A DNA stretch of 50,000 nt from contig CAYVFC010000051.1 in the NCBI GenBank assembly GCA_964450715.1, positions 1 through 50,000 of the forward strand, given 5' to 3'. The position numbers and the translations under genes are program-made. Source of the stretch: CAYVFC01 sp964450715 (GTDB taxonomy: Bacteria > Myxococcota_A > Polyangia > Polyangiales > JAFGIB01). Numbering within the stretch: the first letter of the stretch is position 1; each line of letters begins with the position of its first letter. Of this stretch, positions 32,799 to 41,202 are shown in pieces. The notes beneath the pieces are model-generated. The model was not told where the DNA came from and did not search any database. It worked only from the letters and a program-made list of their open reading frames with translations.

Positions 32799-33065
32799 TC
32801 ACCTCTCTGTCGGTTTCCGCGAGTCTCGAACCGCCTCGCCGAGGTCTCTGCCATCGTCTTCTGGCGCGCCGGTGCAGTGGTTCGTTCCGGCAATGTCGTT
32901 ATTGACTAGGCGAGTCAAGGTTTCGTCCAGCTTGCTTCCCGCTTCGTCGATCATCGCCCTGGCCCTGCTCCGGTACTCGAAGGCCTTGACGATGGCCTTC
33001 GTCACCCTGGGGTCTTGCAGCAATTGCACGACCAGCCGCGCGGCAAACTTCTCGAGCTCACCCAT
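32799..33065 (-). CDS. Small helical protein downstream of the B12-radical SAM gene
   Basis: 88 residues from ATG 33065 (an ATG just before it at 33068 is equally possible). Residues 1-57 are an amphipathic helical domain (MGELEKFAARLVVQLLQDPR, KAFEYRSRARAMIDEAGSKL); the tail is hydrophilic and probably disordered, with one Cys. The gene starts 26-29 bases after the radical SAM stop, on the same strand, so it is probably cotranscribed and may be its partner. No family is recognised. It lacks the Cys-rich or Gly-leader features of a RiPP precursor. Confidence 0.55.
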   Translation of the reverse strand: MGELEKFAARLVVQLLQDPRVTKAIVKAFEYRSRARAMIDEAGSKLDETLTRLVNNDIAGTNHCTGAPEDDGRDLGEAVRDSRKPTER

Positions 33066-33093
33066 CATGAAAGCCAAGTGTCCTTTCCCTCTT

Positions 33094-34800
33094 CTACGAG
33101 GGGGTATCGGCCGCGGGGGCGTTGTACTCTCTTCTCGTCGACACGGCCTCGACCCTGACATCTGGTACGGCCAGGCGCTTTCTCTTGATTTCACGCTTGG
33201 CGATCAGCACGAGCTCTCCGGTCCATTCTTTCATCTCGGGGGTCGGTTCGCCGGAAAAACGGATGACGTCCTTCCGTAACTGGTCGATCCATTGGCGGAC
33301 TTTCGGGTTCTTCACCCCATAGCCCCTTCTGGCGCCCAGGTGCAGGAAAGGAAGCGCTCGGTAACACTCCTCGGCGTAGAGCTCGGCCTTGCGCCGCAGC
33401 AGCTTGCTCTTCGAGTTCCGGTATTTCTTCGCGGCGTGGTGCTTGATGGCGAAGACGCGGAACAGATCCGGCCCCAGCTCGTAGGATTCGGTCACGAACG
33501 CGTTCAATACCTGCAGCGCCGTCTCCAGCCGTCCCGTGTGCTTCGGTCTTTGGGCCATCCAGAAGTCGGAACCGACCATGGTCCAGTCCCTGAGATCGAA
33601 ATCGGGGGACTGGAAGTCGACCCTGATTCGTCCTTCCTCCAGACATTGATTCCAGTAGCCGGTTCCCGGCATGGCGATGGCAGGAGCCATCTGGCTGTAA
33701 GTCGGTTCCAGGGAGATGTTGAAATCGAGATCGTCCCAGTACTGGCCGTAGGTGTGGTCGTCGGTGCCGGCCACGATGGTGGCCGCCACCGTCTGGATGC
33801 CGGCTTCGTGAAGACGCGCGAAGAGGCATCGGATCTCGTCGCGGTCGAGACCTCCCAGCTTGCTCTTGTTGAAGAAGGTGCTGTCGGGGGCCCGGGTCTC
33901 CACGGCGAGGAAAATTACCTCGCAGCCCATTTCGGCGAGCATCTCCGGTTCGTATTCGCTGGTGCTCTTGAGCTCATTGAAGCTGAAGAAGAAGAACGGC
34001 CTTTCGAGCTCCTCTCGGGCCAGTTCCCAGAGTTCACGGTTGCGCTTCTTGTGAAAAGTGAAGTTGTCCTCGAAGATGGCGAATCTTCGCGAAGGCAGCC
34101 CTTCGCTGGACTCGATCACTGCCTGGTATACCTCCTCACCGGTCTTCAGCAGGGGGAGGTAGCGCTTGTAGTAATAGTGCGAGGAAGCGCAGAAGTGGCA
34201 TCCCCGATGACATCCGAGGCCCAGGGACAGGTGATACCATTGATGCAGCGGGCTGGGGATGGCGTCGTTCATGATGGTCGCGCGCTGCATGACGGCCACC
34301 CTCGGGGGATTGCGGTATCGCTCCACCGGCGGAAGGCCCAGGAAGCGTCGGATAAAATTCGCCCCCTCCTCGCGGCAGACGTAATCGGCGCCGATATTTT
34401 CTACGCCAGGGGTGACTGCCACGTAGCCCCCGACCATGGTGACCGCCGAGGGACAGGCCTCTTTGGCCGTCTCGATCATCTTGCGGGCCTTCTTGATCGT
34501 CATGGTCATCGAGCTTACGCCGATGATGTCGTATCCCTTCCGGCACTCGTCGCGGAATTCATCGAGAGTGGGGTTGTCGAGAACCACGGTGTGAACGGGG
34601 ATGTTATTGGCAATGAAATGGGTCGCGATCTCGTTGCACACCCCTCGTGGCGCCCAGATGCCGTCCAGGGTGGAGAAGTTCGCCCCCTCGTAGCTGAGCA
34701 TGTACGTGTTGTACTCATCCTCGACACCCCATGGTCGGAAACACTGACTGAGCAGCACGCGTATTTCGCTCACGGGCTTGTTCGGAGGCTTAAGTGCCAT
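33094..34800 (-). CDS. B12-binding-domain radical SAM protein
   Basis: 568 residues from ATG 34800 with AGGAAAACAAG upstream; the frame continues 110 codons further but without coding character. The N-terminal ~170 residues form a cobalamin-binding-like Rossmann domain (GYDIIGVSSMTMTIKKARKM, AVTMVGGYVAVTPGVENIGA). The radical SAM motif C197-x3-C201-x2-C204 (GLGCHRGCHFCASS) binds the [4Fe-4S]-SAM cluster. A TIM-barrel-like core follows (RFAIFEDNFTFHKKRNRELW, GIQTVAATIVAGTDDHTYGQ) and a ~130-residue C-terminal extension. The class includes methyltransferases and ring-forming enzymes; the substrate here is unknown. It is followed by the small helical gene, and its upstream region carries a 28-bp inverted repeat. 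Confidence 0.88.
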   Translation of the reverse strand: MALKPPNKPVSEIRVLLSQCFRPWGVEDEYNTYMLSYEGANFSTLDGIWAPRGVCNEIATHFIANNIPVHTVVLDNPTLDEFRDECRKGYDIIGVSSMTMTIKKARKMIETAKEACPSAVTMVGGYVAVTPGVENIGADYVCREEGANFIRRFLGLPPVERYRNPPRVAVMQRATIMNDAIPSPLHQWYHLSLGLGCHRGCHFCASSHYYYKRYLPLLKTGEEVYQAVIESSEGLPSRRFAIFEDNFTFHKKRNRELWELAREELERPFFFFSFNELKSTSEYEPEMLAEMGCEVIFLAVETRAPDSTFFNKSKLGGLDRDEIRCLFARLHEAGIQTVAATIVAGTDDHTYGQYWDDLDFNISLEPTYSQMAPAIAMPGTGYWNQCLEEGRIRVDFQSPDFDLRDWTMVGSDFWMAQRPKHTGRLETALQVLNAFVTESYELGPDLFRVFAIKHHAAKKYRNSKSKLLRRKAELYAEECYRALPFLHLGARRGYGVKNPKVRQWIDQLRKDVIRFSGEPTPEMKEWTGELVLIAKREIKRKRLAVPDVRVEAVSTRREYNAPAADTPS

Positions 34801-34972
34801 CTTGTTTTCCTGGCGCACGGGCCGACGGGGCCGGAGTACCGGTTCACGGATCGAGTGTAAATGCAGTGGCCGGTGTTGTCGAACCGCCGGGGCGCGACGG
34901 ATGACGACGGTCTTCGCGCTAGAATCGAGTTTGGCGATTTTCTGATTAAGATTTCTGCGGCGCGTTTCGGCG

Positions 34973-35203
34973 GTGAGGCGGGCAGGCCGGTGCGCGCCGA
35001 CGGGGCCGGGCGGCTTGCAGATGGCCCCTGTAGACCGCGAAATCATGGCGTTTTCAACCCGATCGGATGGTGCTCTAGCGAAGTTCCCTATTTCAGGCCG
35101 GCCGCAAGCCGCGCTCGACCCTCGCGTCAACCGGTGTATCGATTGGCAGGCCGGTTGGCACTCGGGACGCCCCTATCGGCGCGCACCGGCCTGCCCGCCT
35201 CAC
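34973..35203. repeat. 231-bp region bounded by a perfect 28-bp inverted repeat
   Basis: The left arm 34973-35000 (starts GTGAGGCGGGCAGG, ends GCGCGCCGA) is the exact reverse complement of 35176-35203. The 175 bases between contain no gene. It lies between the start of the radical SAM gene and the 3' end of icmF, so it could be a mobile miniature element or a stem at the icmF transcript end. The rest of the gap (34801-35252) shows no feature. Confidence 0.7.
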
Positions 35204-35252
35204 CTCGGGCCAGGGGTTAAAGGTGATATCGCTGCCACCCCGAACCGCCCGA

Positions 35253-38200
35253 TTACATCGTGCGCCGGTACTCCCCTCCGACCTCGAAAAGGGCGTCCGT
35301 GATCTGCCCCAGGCTCAAGTACTTCGCCGCTTCCATCAACGCGCGAAAGACGTTTTCGCCCCTGCTCGCGGCGATCTTTAGATCGATAAGCGCCTTTTGG
35401 CTTCGATCGGCCCAGCGGTCCTGAAACGCGCGCAGGTTCTCTATCTGCGCCCGTTTCTCCTCGTCGCTCGAACGGATCACCCGGTCGGCGCGCGGCGAGG
35501 TTTCGGCGGCCGCCGGATTTTCAAAGGTATTGACGCCGATGATCGGTAGCTCTCCGGTGTGCTTGAGCGACTCGTAGAGCATGCTCTCGTCCTGGATCTT
35601 GTGGCGTTGATAGAGCGTCTCCATGGCGCCCAGCACGCCGCCGCGCTCGGAGAGCCTCTCGAACTCCTGCAGGACCGCCTCTTCCACTCGTTCGCTGATC
35701 GCCTCGATACTGTAGGAACCCTGTAGCAGGTTCTCGCAGGCGCTCAGACCGAGCTCGCGATTGATGATCAGCTGAATCGCCACGGCGCGGCGCACGGACG
35801 CTTCGGTCGGCGTGGTGACCGCCTCGTCAAAGGCGTTGGTGTGCAGGCTGTTGCAGTTGTCGACTATCGCGGTGAGCGCCTGCAGCGTGGTGCGGATGTC
35901 GTTGAAGTTCATCTCCTGCGCGTGCAGCGACCGGCCCGAAGTTTGAATGTGGTATTTGAGCTTCTGACTGCGTTCGTTCGCACCGTAGCGGTCTCGCATG
36001 GCGATCGCCCAGATGCGGCGAGCGACCCGGCCGATAACGCTGTACTCGATATCCAGCCCGTTGCTGAAGAAGAAGGAGAAATTCGGCGCGAACGCGTCGA
36101 TCTCCATTCCCCGCGACAGGTAGTACTCCACGTAGGTAAACCCGTTGGCCAAAGTCAGGGCGAGCTGGGTGACCGGGTTGGCCCCGGCCTCGGCGATGTG
36201 GTAGCCGGATACGGATACCGAATAGAAATTGCGCATCTCGTTTTCGATGAAGTACTGCTGCACGTCACCCATCATCTTCAGAGCAAAACCGATGGAGAAA
36301 ATGCAAGTGTTCTGCGCTTGCTGCTCCTTCAAGATATCGGCCTGTACCGTGCCGCGTACCTTGCTTAAAACCTCGTTCTTTATCCGGCCATAAGTCTCCG
36401 CGTCCACGGCCAGCTCTCCGGGAATGCCCAGAAGGCCGAGCCCCAGGCCGCTGTGCCCCTCGGGCAGCTGTTCCCGGTAGACCGGTAGCCCGGATGGCTC
36501 GAAACGCCGCCGCACGTCTTCCAGCCCTCCGGTCGCGACCAGGTGCTTTTCGATCTGCTGGTCGATGGCGGCGTTGACGAAAAAGGCCAGAAGGATCGGC
36601 GCTGGACCGTTTATCGTCATGGAAACCGAGGTCAGGGGGTCACACAGATCGAATCCTGAATAGAGCTTCTTCGCGTCGTCCACGGTACAGACCGAGACCC
36701 CGGAGTTTCCGATCTTGCCGTAGACGTCGGGTCGCTGATCCGGGTCTCGGCCGTACAAGGTAACGCTGTCAAAAGCCGTCGACAGGCGACTCGACTTCTG
36801 CCCCTCGGCGAGGAGATGAAAACGTCTGTTGGTGCGCTCCGGCCCGCCTTCGCCGGCGAACATGCGGCCGGGCTCCTCGCCTTGGCGTCTAAAGGGAAAG
36901 ACGCCGGCGGTGAAGGGAAAGCACCCCGGCAGGTTCTCTTGGCGGAGAAACCGTACGAGCTCGCCCCACTCGTCGAAGCGGGGCAGGGCGACCTTGGGAT
37001 ACTCGATCTGCGAGAGCGAACGATGCGAGGTTTCGACCCGGACCGTCGCGTCCCGGACCCGGTACTGCTGCTCTCCTCTGTCATAGTCCGCCCGCGTATC
37101 CGCCCAGCGACAGAGCGCCCTTCTCAGCTCGGGCTCGAGCTCGGCCAGCGACTGGTTGTAGCGTTCGCGTAGCTCGCCGATCACGGGATCGGCCGAAGCG
37201 TCGGCCAGCGCTTCGTCATCGAAAAAATCCGTCTCGCGCGGGACCTCTTGCTCCAGGCCGCGCAGGGTCCGATACAGCGCACAGGCCGTTTGCGCGGAGG
37301 CGATGCAAAGCTCGGTATCCTTTCGGTAGCTCCGGACGGCATCGGCGATTTCGGCCAGATACCGCATTCGCGATGGCGGTATTTGCGCTTTGGCTTCCAT
37401 CGGGCGCACGCTCGGGCGCAAGCTGTCGCGGGTTTGCTGCTGCGGGTCAGCCGTGAGGAGATGTCGAATCGCCTGGGTGATCTGGTCGACGCCGGGATCG
37501 TCCCACCGATTGGCTATCGAGGTAAAGATCGGCAGCTTGCGATCCGGGAGATTGAACTGTTTACGGTTGTTCCTCCACTGCTTGCGTACGTCTCTAAGTG
37601 CGTCCTTTCCGCCCTTGCGGTCGAACTTGTTGATGACGACCAGATCGGCGAGATCCAACATGTCGATCTTTTCCAGTTGAGACTGGGCGCCGTAATCCGG
37701 TGTCATCACGTAAACGGATAGATCGGCGACATCGACCACTTCGGAGCTGCTCTGTCCGATTCCGGCCGTTTCGATGATGATTAGATCAAAGCGGGCCGCC
37801 TGCAGGACCGCGATGGCGTTCTTCACCGAAGCGGACAGGGCGACGTGAGAGGCGCGGGTGGCGATCGAACGGACGTAGATCCCCGGCTTGTAGATGGCGT
37901 TCATGCGGATGCGATCGCCGAGCAGCGCGCCTCCGGTGCGACGACGGCTGGGATCGATCAGTAGAATTCCGATCGACGCCTCTTGTGCGCCGTCGTGAAT
38001 GCGGCGGACGACTTCGTCGATGATGCTCGATTTGCCGGCGCCCCCGGTGCCGGTAAAGCCGACGACCTTAGCCGGCTCCCCTATCTTGTCGCTCAAGCGG
38101 CCGAGGATTTTGTTTCTTTTTGAGCTGTCGGCGTTCTTGTGGTTTTCCAGCCAGGTGATCAGCCGGGCGATTGCCCGAGAGTTGTCGACGTAAAGCGCGT

Positions 38201-38684
38201 CGATTTCCCGGTTCGGGTCGAACCGATTCTGATCGCGGCACTCGGAGAGTAAAAAATCTATCATCCCCTCCAGCCCCATGCGGCGGCCGTCTTCGGGAGA
38301 AAATATCCTGGTCACTCCGTAGGCGTGCAGCGCGCTGATCTCTTCGCTCAGGATGGTTCCGCCGCCGCCGCCGAAAACGCGGACATGAGGCGCGCCCCTT
38401 TGCCGGAGCTCATCGATCATGTACCGGAAGAACTCGTTGTGCCCTCCCTGGTAGCAGGAGACCGCAATCGCGTGCGCGTCCTCCTGAATCGCCACGGTCA
38501 CGATGTCATCCACCGATCGATCGTGGCCGATATGGATCACCTCCGCGCCCTTGGCGAGCAGCACGCGACGCATGATGTTGATGGCGGCGTCGTGACCGTC
38601 GAATAGCGAGGCGGCGGTGACCACCCGGATGCGCGTCGGTTGGTTCCCGGGTTCTGGGCGAGGCGCTGGCGGCGTTCGCGTCAT
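35253..38684 (-). CDS. icmF: Fused isobutyryl-CoA mutase (IcmF): B12 domain, G-protein chaperone, mutase
   Basis: 1143 residues. Domains: N-terminal cobalamin-binding domain with D29-G30-H31 (FDGHDAAINIMRRVLL); a MeaB-like GTPase with P-loop T211-GTGGAGKS-S220, ETAGIGQSS and NKFD specificity motif; a linker; and the large-subunit mutase barrel (SVTLYGRDPDQRPDVYGKIG, GFDLCDPLTSVSMTINGPAP, KEQQAQNTCIFS). The fusion and the motif AQNTCIFS are typical of IcmF, which interconverts isobutyryl-CoA and n-butyryl-CoA using adenosylcobalamin, with the G domain loading or repairing cofactor. Some IcmF-like enzymes prefer pivalyl-CoA, so substrate is not certain. ATG 38684 overlaps the stop of merR (ATGA), so the two are translationally coupled. 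Confidence 0.93.
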   Translation of the reverse strand: MTRTPPAPRPEPGNQPTRIRVVTAASLFDGHDAAINIMRRVLLAKGAEVIHIGHDRSVDDIVTVAIQEDAHAIAVSCYQGGHNEFFRYMIDELRQRGAPHVRVFGGGGGTILSEEISALHAYGVTRIFSPEDGRRMGLEGMIDFLLSECRDQNRFDPNREIDALYVDNSRAIARLITWLENHKNADSSKRNKILGRLSDKIGEPAKVVGFTGTGGAGKSSIIDEVVRRIHDGAQEASIGILLIDPSRRRTGGALLGDRIRMNAIYKPGIYVRSIATRASHVALSASVKNAIAVLQAARFDLIIIETAGIGQSSSEVVDVADLSVYVMTPDYGAQSQLEKIDMLDLADLVVINKFDRKGGKDALRDVRKQWRNNRKQFNLPDRKLPIFTSIANRWDDPGVDQITQAIRHLLTADPQQQTRDSLRPSVRPMEAKAQIPPSRMRYLAEIADAVRSYRKDTELCIASAQTACALYRTLRGLEQEVPRETDFFDDEALADASADPVIGELRERYNQSLAELEPELRRALCRWADTRADYDRGEQQYRVRDATVRVETSHRSLSQIEYPKVALPRFDEWGELVRFLRQENLPGCFPFTAGVFPFRRQGEEPGRMFAGEGGPERTNRRFHLLAEGQKSSRLSTAFDSVTLYGRDPDQRPDVYGKIGNSGVSVCTVDDAKKLYSGFDLCDPLTSVSMTINGPAPILLAFFVNAAIDQQIEKHLVATGGLEDVRRRFEPSGLPVYREQLPEGHSGLGLGLLGIPGELAVDAETYGRIKNEVLSKVRGTVQADILKEQQAQNTCIFSIGFALKMMGDVQQYFIENEMRNFYSVSVSGYHIAEAGANPVTQLALTLANGFTYVEYYLSRGMEIDAFAPNFSFFFSNGLDIEYSVIGRVARRIWAIAMRDRYGANERSQKLKYHIQTSGRSLHAQEMNFNDIRTTLQALTAIVDNCNSLHTNAFDEAVTTPTEASVRRAVAIQLIINRELGLSACENLLQGSYSIEAISERVEEAVLQEFERLSERGGVLGAMETLYQRHKIQDESMLYESLKHTGELPIIGVNTFENPAAAETSPRADRVIRSSDEEKRAQIENLRAFQDRWADRSQKALIDLKIAASRGENVFRALMEAAKYLSLGQITDALFEVGGEYRRTM

Positions 38685-39091
38685 GGCTGGGCCCCCGCTT
38701 TCTTCTTTTTAGCTATCCGACCCTTGATGCGGTCGCGATACGCGCGGATCTCTCGGCGCAGATCTTCCAGCTGTTTGATGCGTCCATCGAGCTCACAGAG
38801 TCGGTTGGCGAGCAACGGATCCAGTCGGGCGAGCATTTCCCGCGTCGAACCCGCGATCGAGTAGACCGCGTTGAGCTCTTTGATCTCGGTCAGCGACAGC
38901 CCCAGGGTCTTCAGCCTCTGGATGAAAAAGAGCCGTTCGATCTCGTCGGAACCGTAGACCCGTCGGCCGCCCGAGTGCCGCCTGACATTCGGCAGTAGCC
39001 CCAACTCCTCGTAATAGCGAACGGTTCGGGCCGACAGCCCGGTTTGCTCGCAGACCCGCGTGATACTGAGCCCGTTCTGCTTCCGCGTCAT
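38681..39091 (-). CDS. MerR-family transcriptional regulator
   Basis: 136 residues from ATG 39091. N-terminal winged HTH (SITRVCEQTGLSARTVRYYE ELGLLPNVRRHSGGRRVYGSDE) followed by a long dimerisation coiled coil (about 78-125) and a short basic tail. There is no Cys-based metal site and no effector domain. It overlaps icmF by four bases, so its likely job is control of icmF and itself, sensing a CoA-ester or related signal. A palindrome and promoter-like boxes lie directly upstream. Confidence 0.92.
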   Translation of the reverse strand: MTRKQNGLSITRVCEQTGLSARTVRYYEELGLLPNVRRHSGGRRVYGSDEIERLFFIQRLKTLGLSLTEIKELNAVYSIAGSTREMLARLDPLLANRLCELDGRIKQLEDLRREIRAYRDRIKGRIAKKKKAGAQP

Positions 39092-39094
39092 CGC

Positions 39095-39135
39095 CAGTTA
39101 ACGTTAACTGTATAACAGAGCGCATTTCGGGTCAA
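39095..39135 (-). promoter_or_regulatory. Promoter and candidate MerR operator of merR-icmF
   Basis: CAGTTAACGTTAACTG at 39095-39110 is a perfect 16-bp palindrome only 3 bases upstream of the merR ATG. On the minus strand TTGACC (39130-39135) and TATACA (39109-39114) are spaced 15 bases, a short spacing, and the palindrome overlaps the -10 box and expected start site. That placement fits repression by occlusion rather than the 19-base-spacer activation seen for MerR itself. Confidence 0.6.
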
Positions 39136-39678
39136 GGCACGGGGGCAAAGAGGATGAAGGACATGGCCCGCTCGGAAAGATCGGTGACGCGCGGCAGGGC
39201 AGCAGCTGGTGCGAACAGTTCTCGGAATCGGAAGCGGTCTGCCGCGTCGAGGTGCAATGCGGTTTCTTCGCCAGGCGGCAAGATACTAACATCAACTACC
39301 GGATATTTTGAGGGAAGAGCGAACCGTCGCCAACGCCGGTGACGCCGCGTCGGGCGGATCGTACAGCGGCGGCGCGGCCGTCGCGGGTGGATTACCGGTG
39401 ACCGGCGCGGGCGGCGAGGCAGAGGCGGGAGCGGGCGGCGGGGGCGATGGCGCCGGCGGCCAGCCGGTCGGGGCCGACGCCGGATTCGACCCGGACGCGG
39501 GCGCGCCCGCGGACGCGGCCGGGCCGAAGGCGCTACAGCCCACGGTAAGACCGCCGGTCGCTCTTCCCGATGGCGGCATTGCGCGGCCGTCGCGTGACCC
39601 GATCCCGCTTCCCCTCGCCACTGAAAAAGCGGCAGGGCGGCGGCCGGGCAGGAACGTGATGCAGGTCGGGTGAGGTAA
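39132..39678. other. Intergenic region with two probable coding remnants
   Basis: On the minus strand, 39132-39305 reads VVDVSILPPGEETALHLDAA, then RFRELFAPAAALPRVTDLSE, and ends in TGA; this looks like a protein C-terminus without its front. On the plus strand, 39308-39673 is an Ala/Gly/Asp-rich frame (GADAGFDPDAGAPADAAGPK) like the spacers of lipoproteins in this window, but with no signal peptide. I treat both as relics. The last 15 bases carry the GTGAGGT ribosome site of the next gene. Confidence 0.35.
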
Positions 39679-40662
39679 ATGAAAGTACTTTTCATCGGCG
39701 GAACGGGGATCATCAGTACCGCCTGCTCGAGGCTCGCGGTCGAGAGAGGAATCGAGCTTACCCACTTCAATCGGGGGCGCAGCCATCGAAAGGTGCACGG
39801 CGTGAGATCGATCCGCGGCGATATACGCGACCGTGACGCCGCTCGCCGGCTGCTGCTGGGGCAAACCTTTGATGCGGTGGTCGACTGGATCGCCTTTTTA
39901 CCCGAGCAGGTGCGCGCTGACATCGAGCTCTTTCGCGGCCGCACCGGTCAGTACCTCTTCATCAGCTCGGCCTCGGTCTACCAGAAGCCGGTTCGCCGTC
40001 TGCCCATCACCGAGCAGACCCCGCAGCAAAACCCCTTCTGGCGCTACGCGCGCGACAAGGCGCGCTGCGAGGCGATGCTCATGCAGGAGCACCGCGACAA
40101 GGGGTTTCCGGCAACCATCGTCCGGCCCTCCCATACCTACGACCCGACGCTCCTGCCCACTGACTGGGGGTATACCGTTCTGCATCGAATGAAGAAGGGC
40201 GAGAAGATCATCATCCCCGGCGACGGGACCTCGGTGTGGGTGATGACGCACGCCAGCGACTTCGCCGCCGGGTTCGTCCCCTTGCTGGGAAACGGGCGAG
40301 CGATCGGCGAGGCCTTTCACATCACCTCCGACCAGCTTCTGACCTGGAACCTAATCTACCAGATGATGGCGGACGCGCTCGGGGTATCTCTGAACGCCCT
40401 GCACGTCGCCTCCGACTTCATCGCCCGCCACGACCCGGAGATGGGCGCGAACCTTCTGGGGGACAAGTCCCACTCGGTGATCTTTGACAACAGCAAGATC
40501 CGCGGCCTGGTTCCCGGTTTCGCCCCCGGCATTGCCTTCGAGCAAGGGGTCCGGGAGATCGTCGGGTGGTATGAGCAGAACGCCGGGTGGCAGGTCGTCG
40601 ACCCGAAGATCGACGCGACCATCGACGCCATCATCGACGCCTACGGCGAACGCGCCTCGTAG
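39679..40662 (+). CDS. NAD-dependent epimerase/dehydratase (extended SDR)
   Basis: 327 residues from ATG 39679 (GTGAGGTAA upstream). Rossmann motif GGTGIISTA at 7-15; catalytic Tyr123 and Lys127 in YARDK, with Ser97/Ser99 in FISSASVYQKP. The C-terminal substrate region is present (SVWVMTHASDFAAGFVPLLG, AFHITSDQLLTWNLIYQMMA). Related enzymes act on nucleotide sugars; in plants and cyanobacteria CSP41/'SDR_a3'-like proteins share this layout. The substrate is unknown. It is followed by the ferredoxin/AOR genes after a 113-base gap. Confidence 0.87.
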   Translation: MKVLFIGGTGIISTACSRLAVERGIELTHFNRGRSHRKVHGVRSIRGDIRDRDAARRLLLGQTFDAVVDWIAFLPEQVRADIELFRGRTGQYLFISSASVYQKPVRRLPITEQTPQQNPFWRYARDKARCEAMLMQEHRDKGFPATIVRPSHTYDPTLLPTDWGYTVLHRMKKGEKIIIPGDGTSVWVMTHASDFAAGFVPLLGNGRAIGEAFHITSDQLLTWNLIYQMMADALGVSLNALHVASDFIARHDPEMGANLLGDKSHSVIFDNSKIRGLVPGFAPGIAFEQGVREIVGWYEQNAGWQVVDPKIDATIDAIIDAYGERAS

Positions 40663-40667
40663 CGCAC

Positions 40668-40722
40668 CGACCGGGTTGAAGCGGTCCATCGCTTCGATAC
40701 CCGCCGGTTTTCAACCGGCCGC
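40668..40722. terminator. Hairpin-forming sequence after the SDR gene
   Basis: GCCGGTTTTCAACCGGC at 40705-40721 is a 7-bp stem with a 3-base loop. A second possible pairing joins CCGGGTTGAA at 40671 with TTTTCAACCGG. No T-run follows, so it may be a factor-assisted terminator or a repeat. Confidence 0.4.
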
Positions 40723-40775
40723 GTATCGATTATCTTTGCCACCTGTTATAGCCGCGTTAGCGGGGAGATCGGGCA

Positions 40776-41174
40776 ATGGCTAACCATCAACACGAACACC
40801 GCGACGGTTTGTCGGGCATCCTGCTCATCGACACCAAAAAGTGCCAGGGCTGTCTCACCTGTGTGCTGGCCTGCTCGCTGGCCAACACGGGCGAGGAGAG
40901 CCTGGCCGCGTCTCGAATACAGGTGCGGCAGAACTCGTTCGAGAGCTACCCCCAGGATATCTCGCTCAATTCCGTGCAGAGATGTGAGCTCTGCGCCGAT
41001 GCGGCCTACTGGAAGCGCTCGGCCGGGTCTCCGGAGAACCTGCCCTGCGTGATGCTCTGTCCGGTGGGCGCCATAAGGTACAGCCCGGACCAGCCCCCGC
41101 CCGGCTCCGACCGAGGCGATGGCTTCAATTTCCGGGGAGAGGGCTGGAAGAAACTCGGGTATCCCGTCGACTGA
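40776..41174 (+). CDS. Ferredoxin-like subunit accompanying aldehyde:ferredoxin oxidoreductase
   Basis: 132 residues from ATG 40776 with GGGGAG upstream. Cys pattern C23-x2-C26-x2-C29-x3-C33 (KKCQGCLTCVLACSL) and C70-x2-C73...C91-x3-C95 (RCELCAD, LPCVMLCPVGAI), enough for two [4Fe-4S] clusters, as in the electron-transfer subunits encoded beside tungsten-containing AORs. It begins 113 bases after the SDR gene and ends 28 bases before the AOR start. Since the AOR is broken, this intact subunit has probably lost its partner. Confidence 0.85.
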   Translation: MANHQHEHRDGLSGILLIDTKKCQGCLTCVLACSLANTGEESLAASRIQVRQNSFESYPQDISLNSVQRCELCADAAYWKRSAGSPENLPCVMLCPVGAIRYSPDQPPPGSDRGDGFNFRGEGWKKLGYPVD

Positions 41175-41202
41175 TCGATCGAAAGGGGACGGTGCTTTAT
41201 CG

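Noticed and set aside
32799..33065. Small gene after the radical SAM gene as a RiPP precursor
   Set aside because: It is 88 residues, mostly helical and charged, with one Cys and no leader/core pattern or repeated core; no transporter or peptidase gene is adjacent.
39132..39944. 270-codon minus-strand frame across the intergenic region and into the SDR gene
   Set aside because: Only its last ~57 codons look coding; the rest overlaps the well-supported SDR gene antisense and is Arg/Pro-rich.
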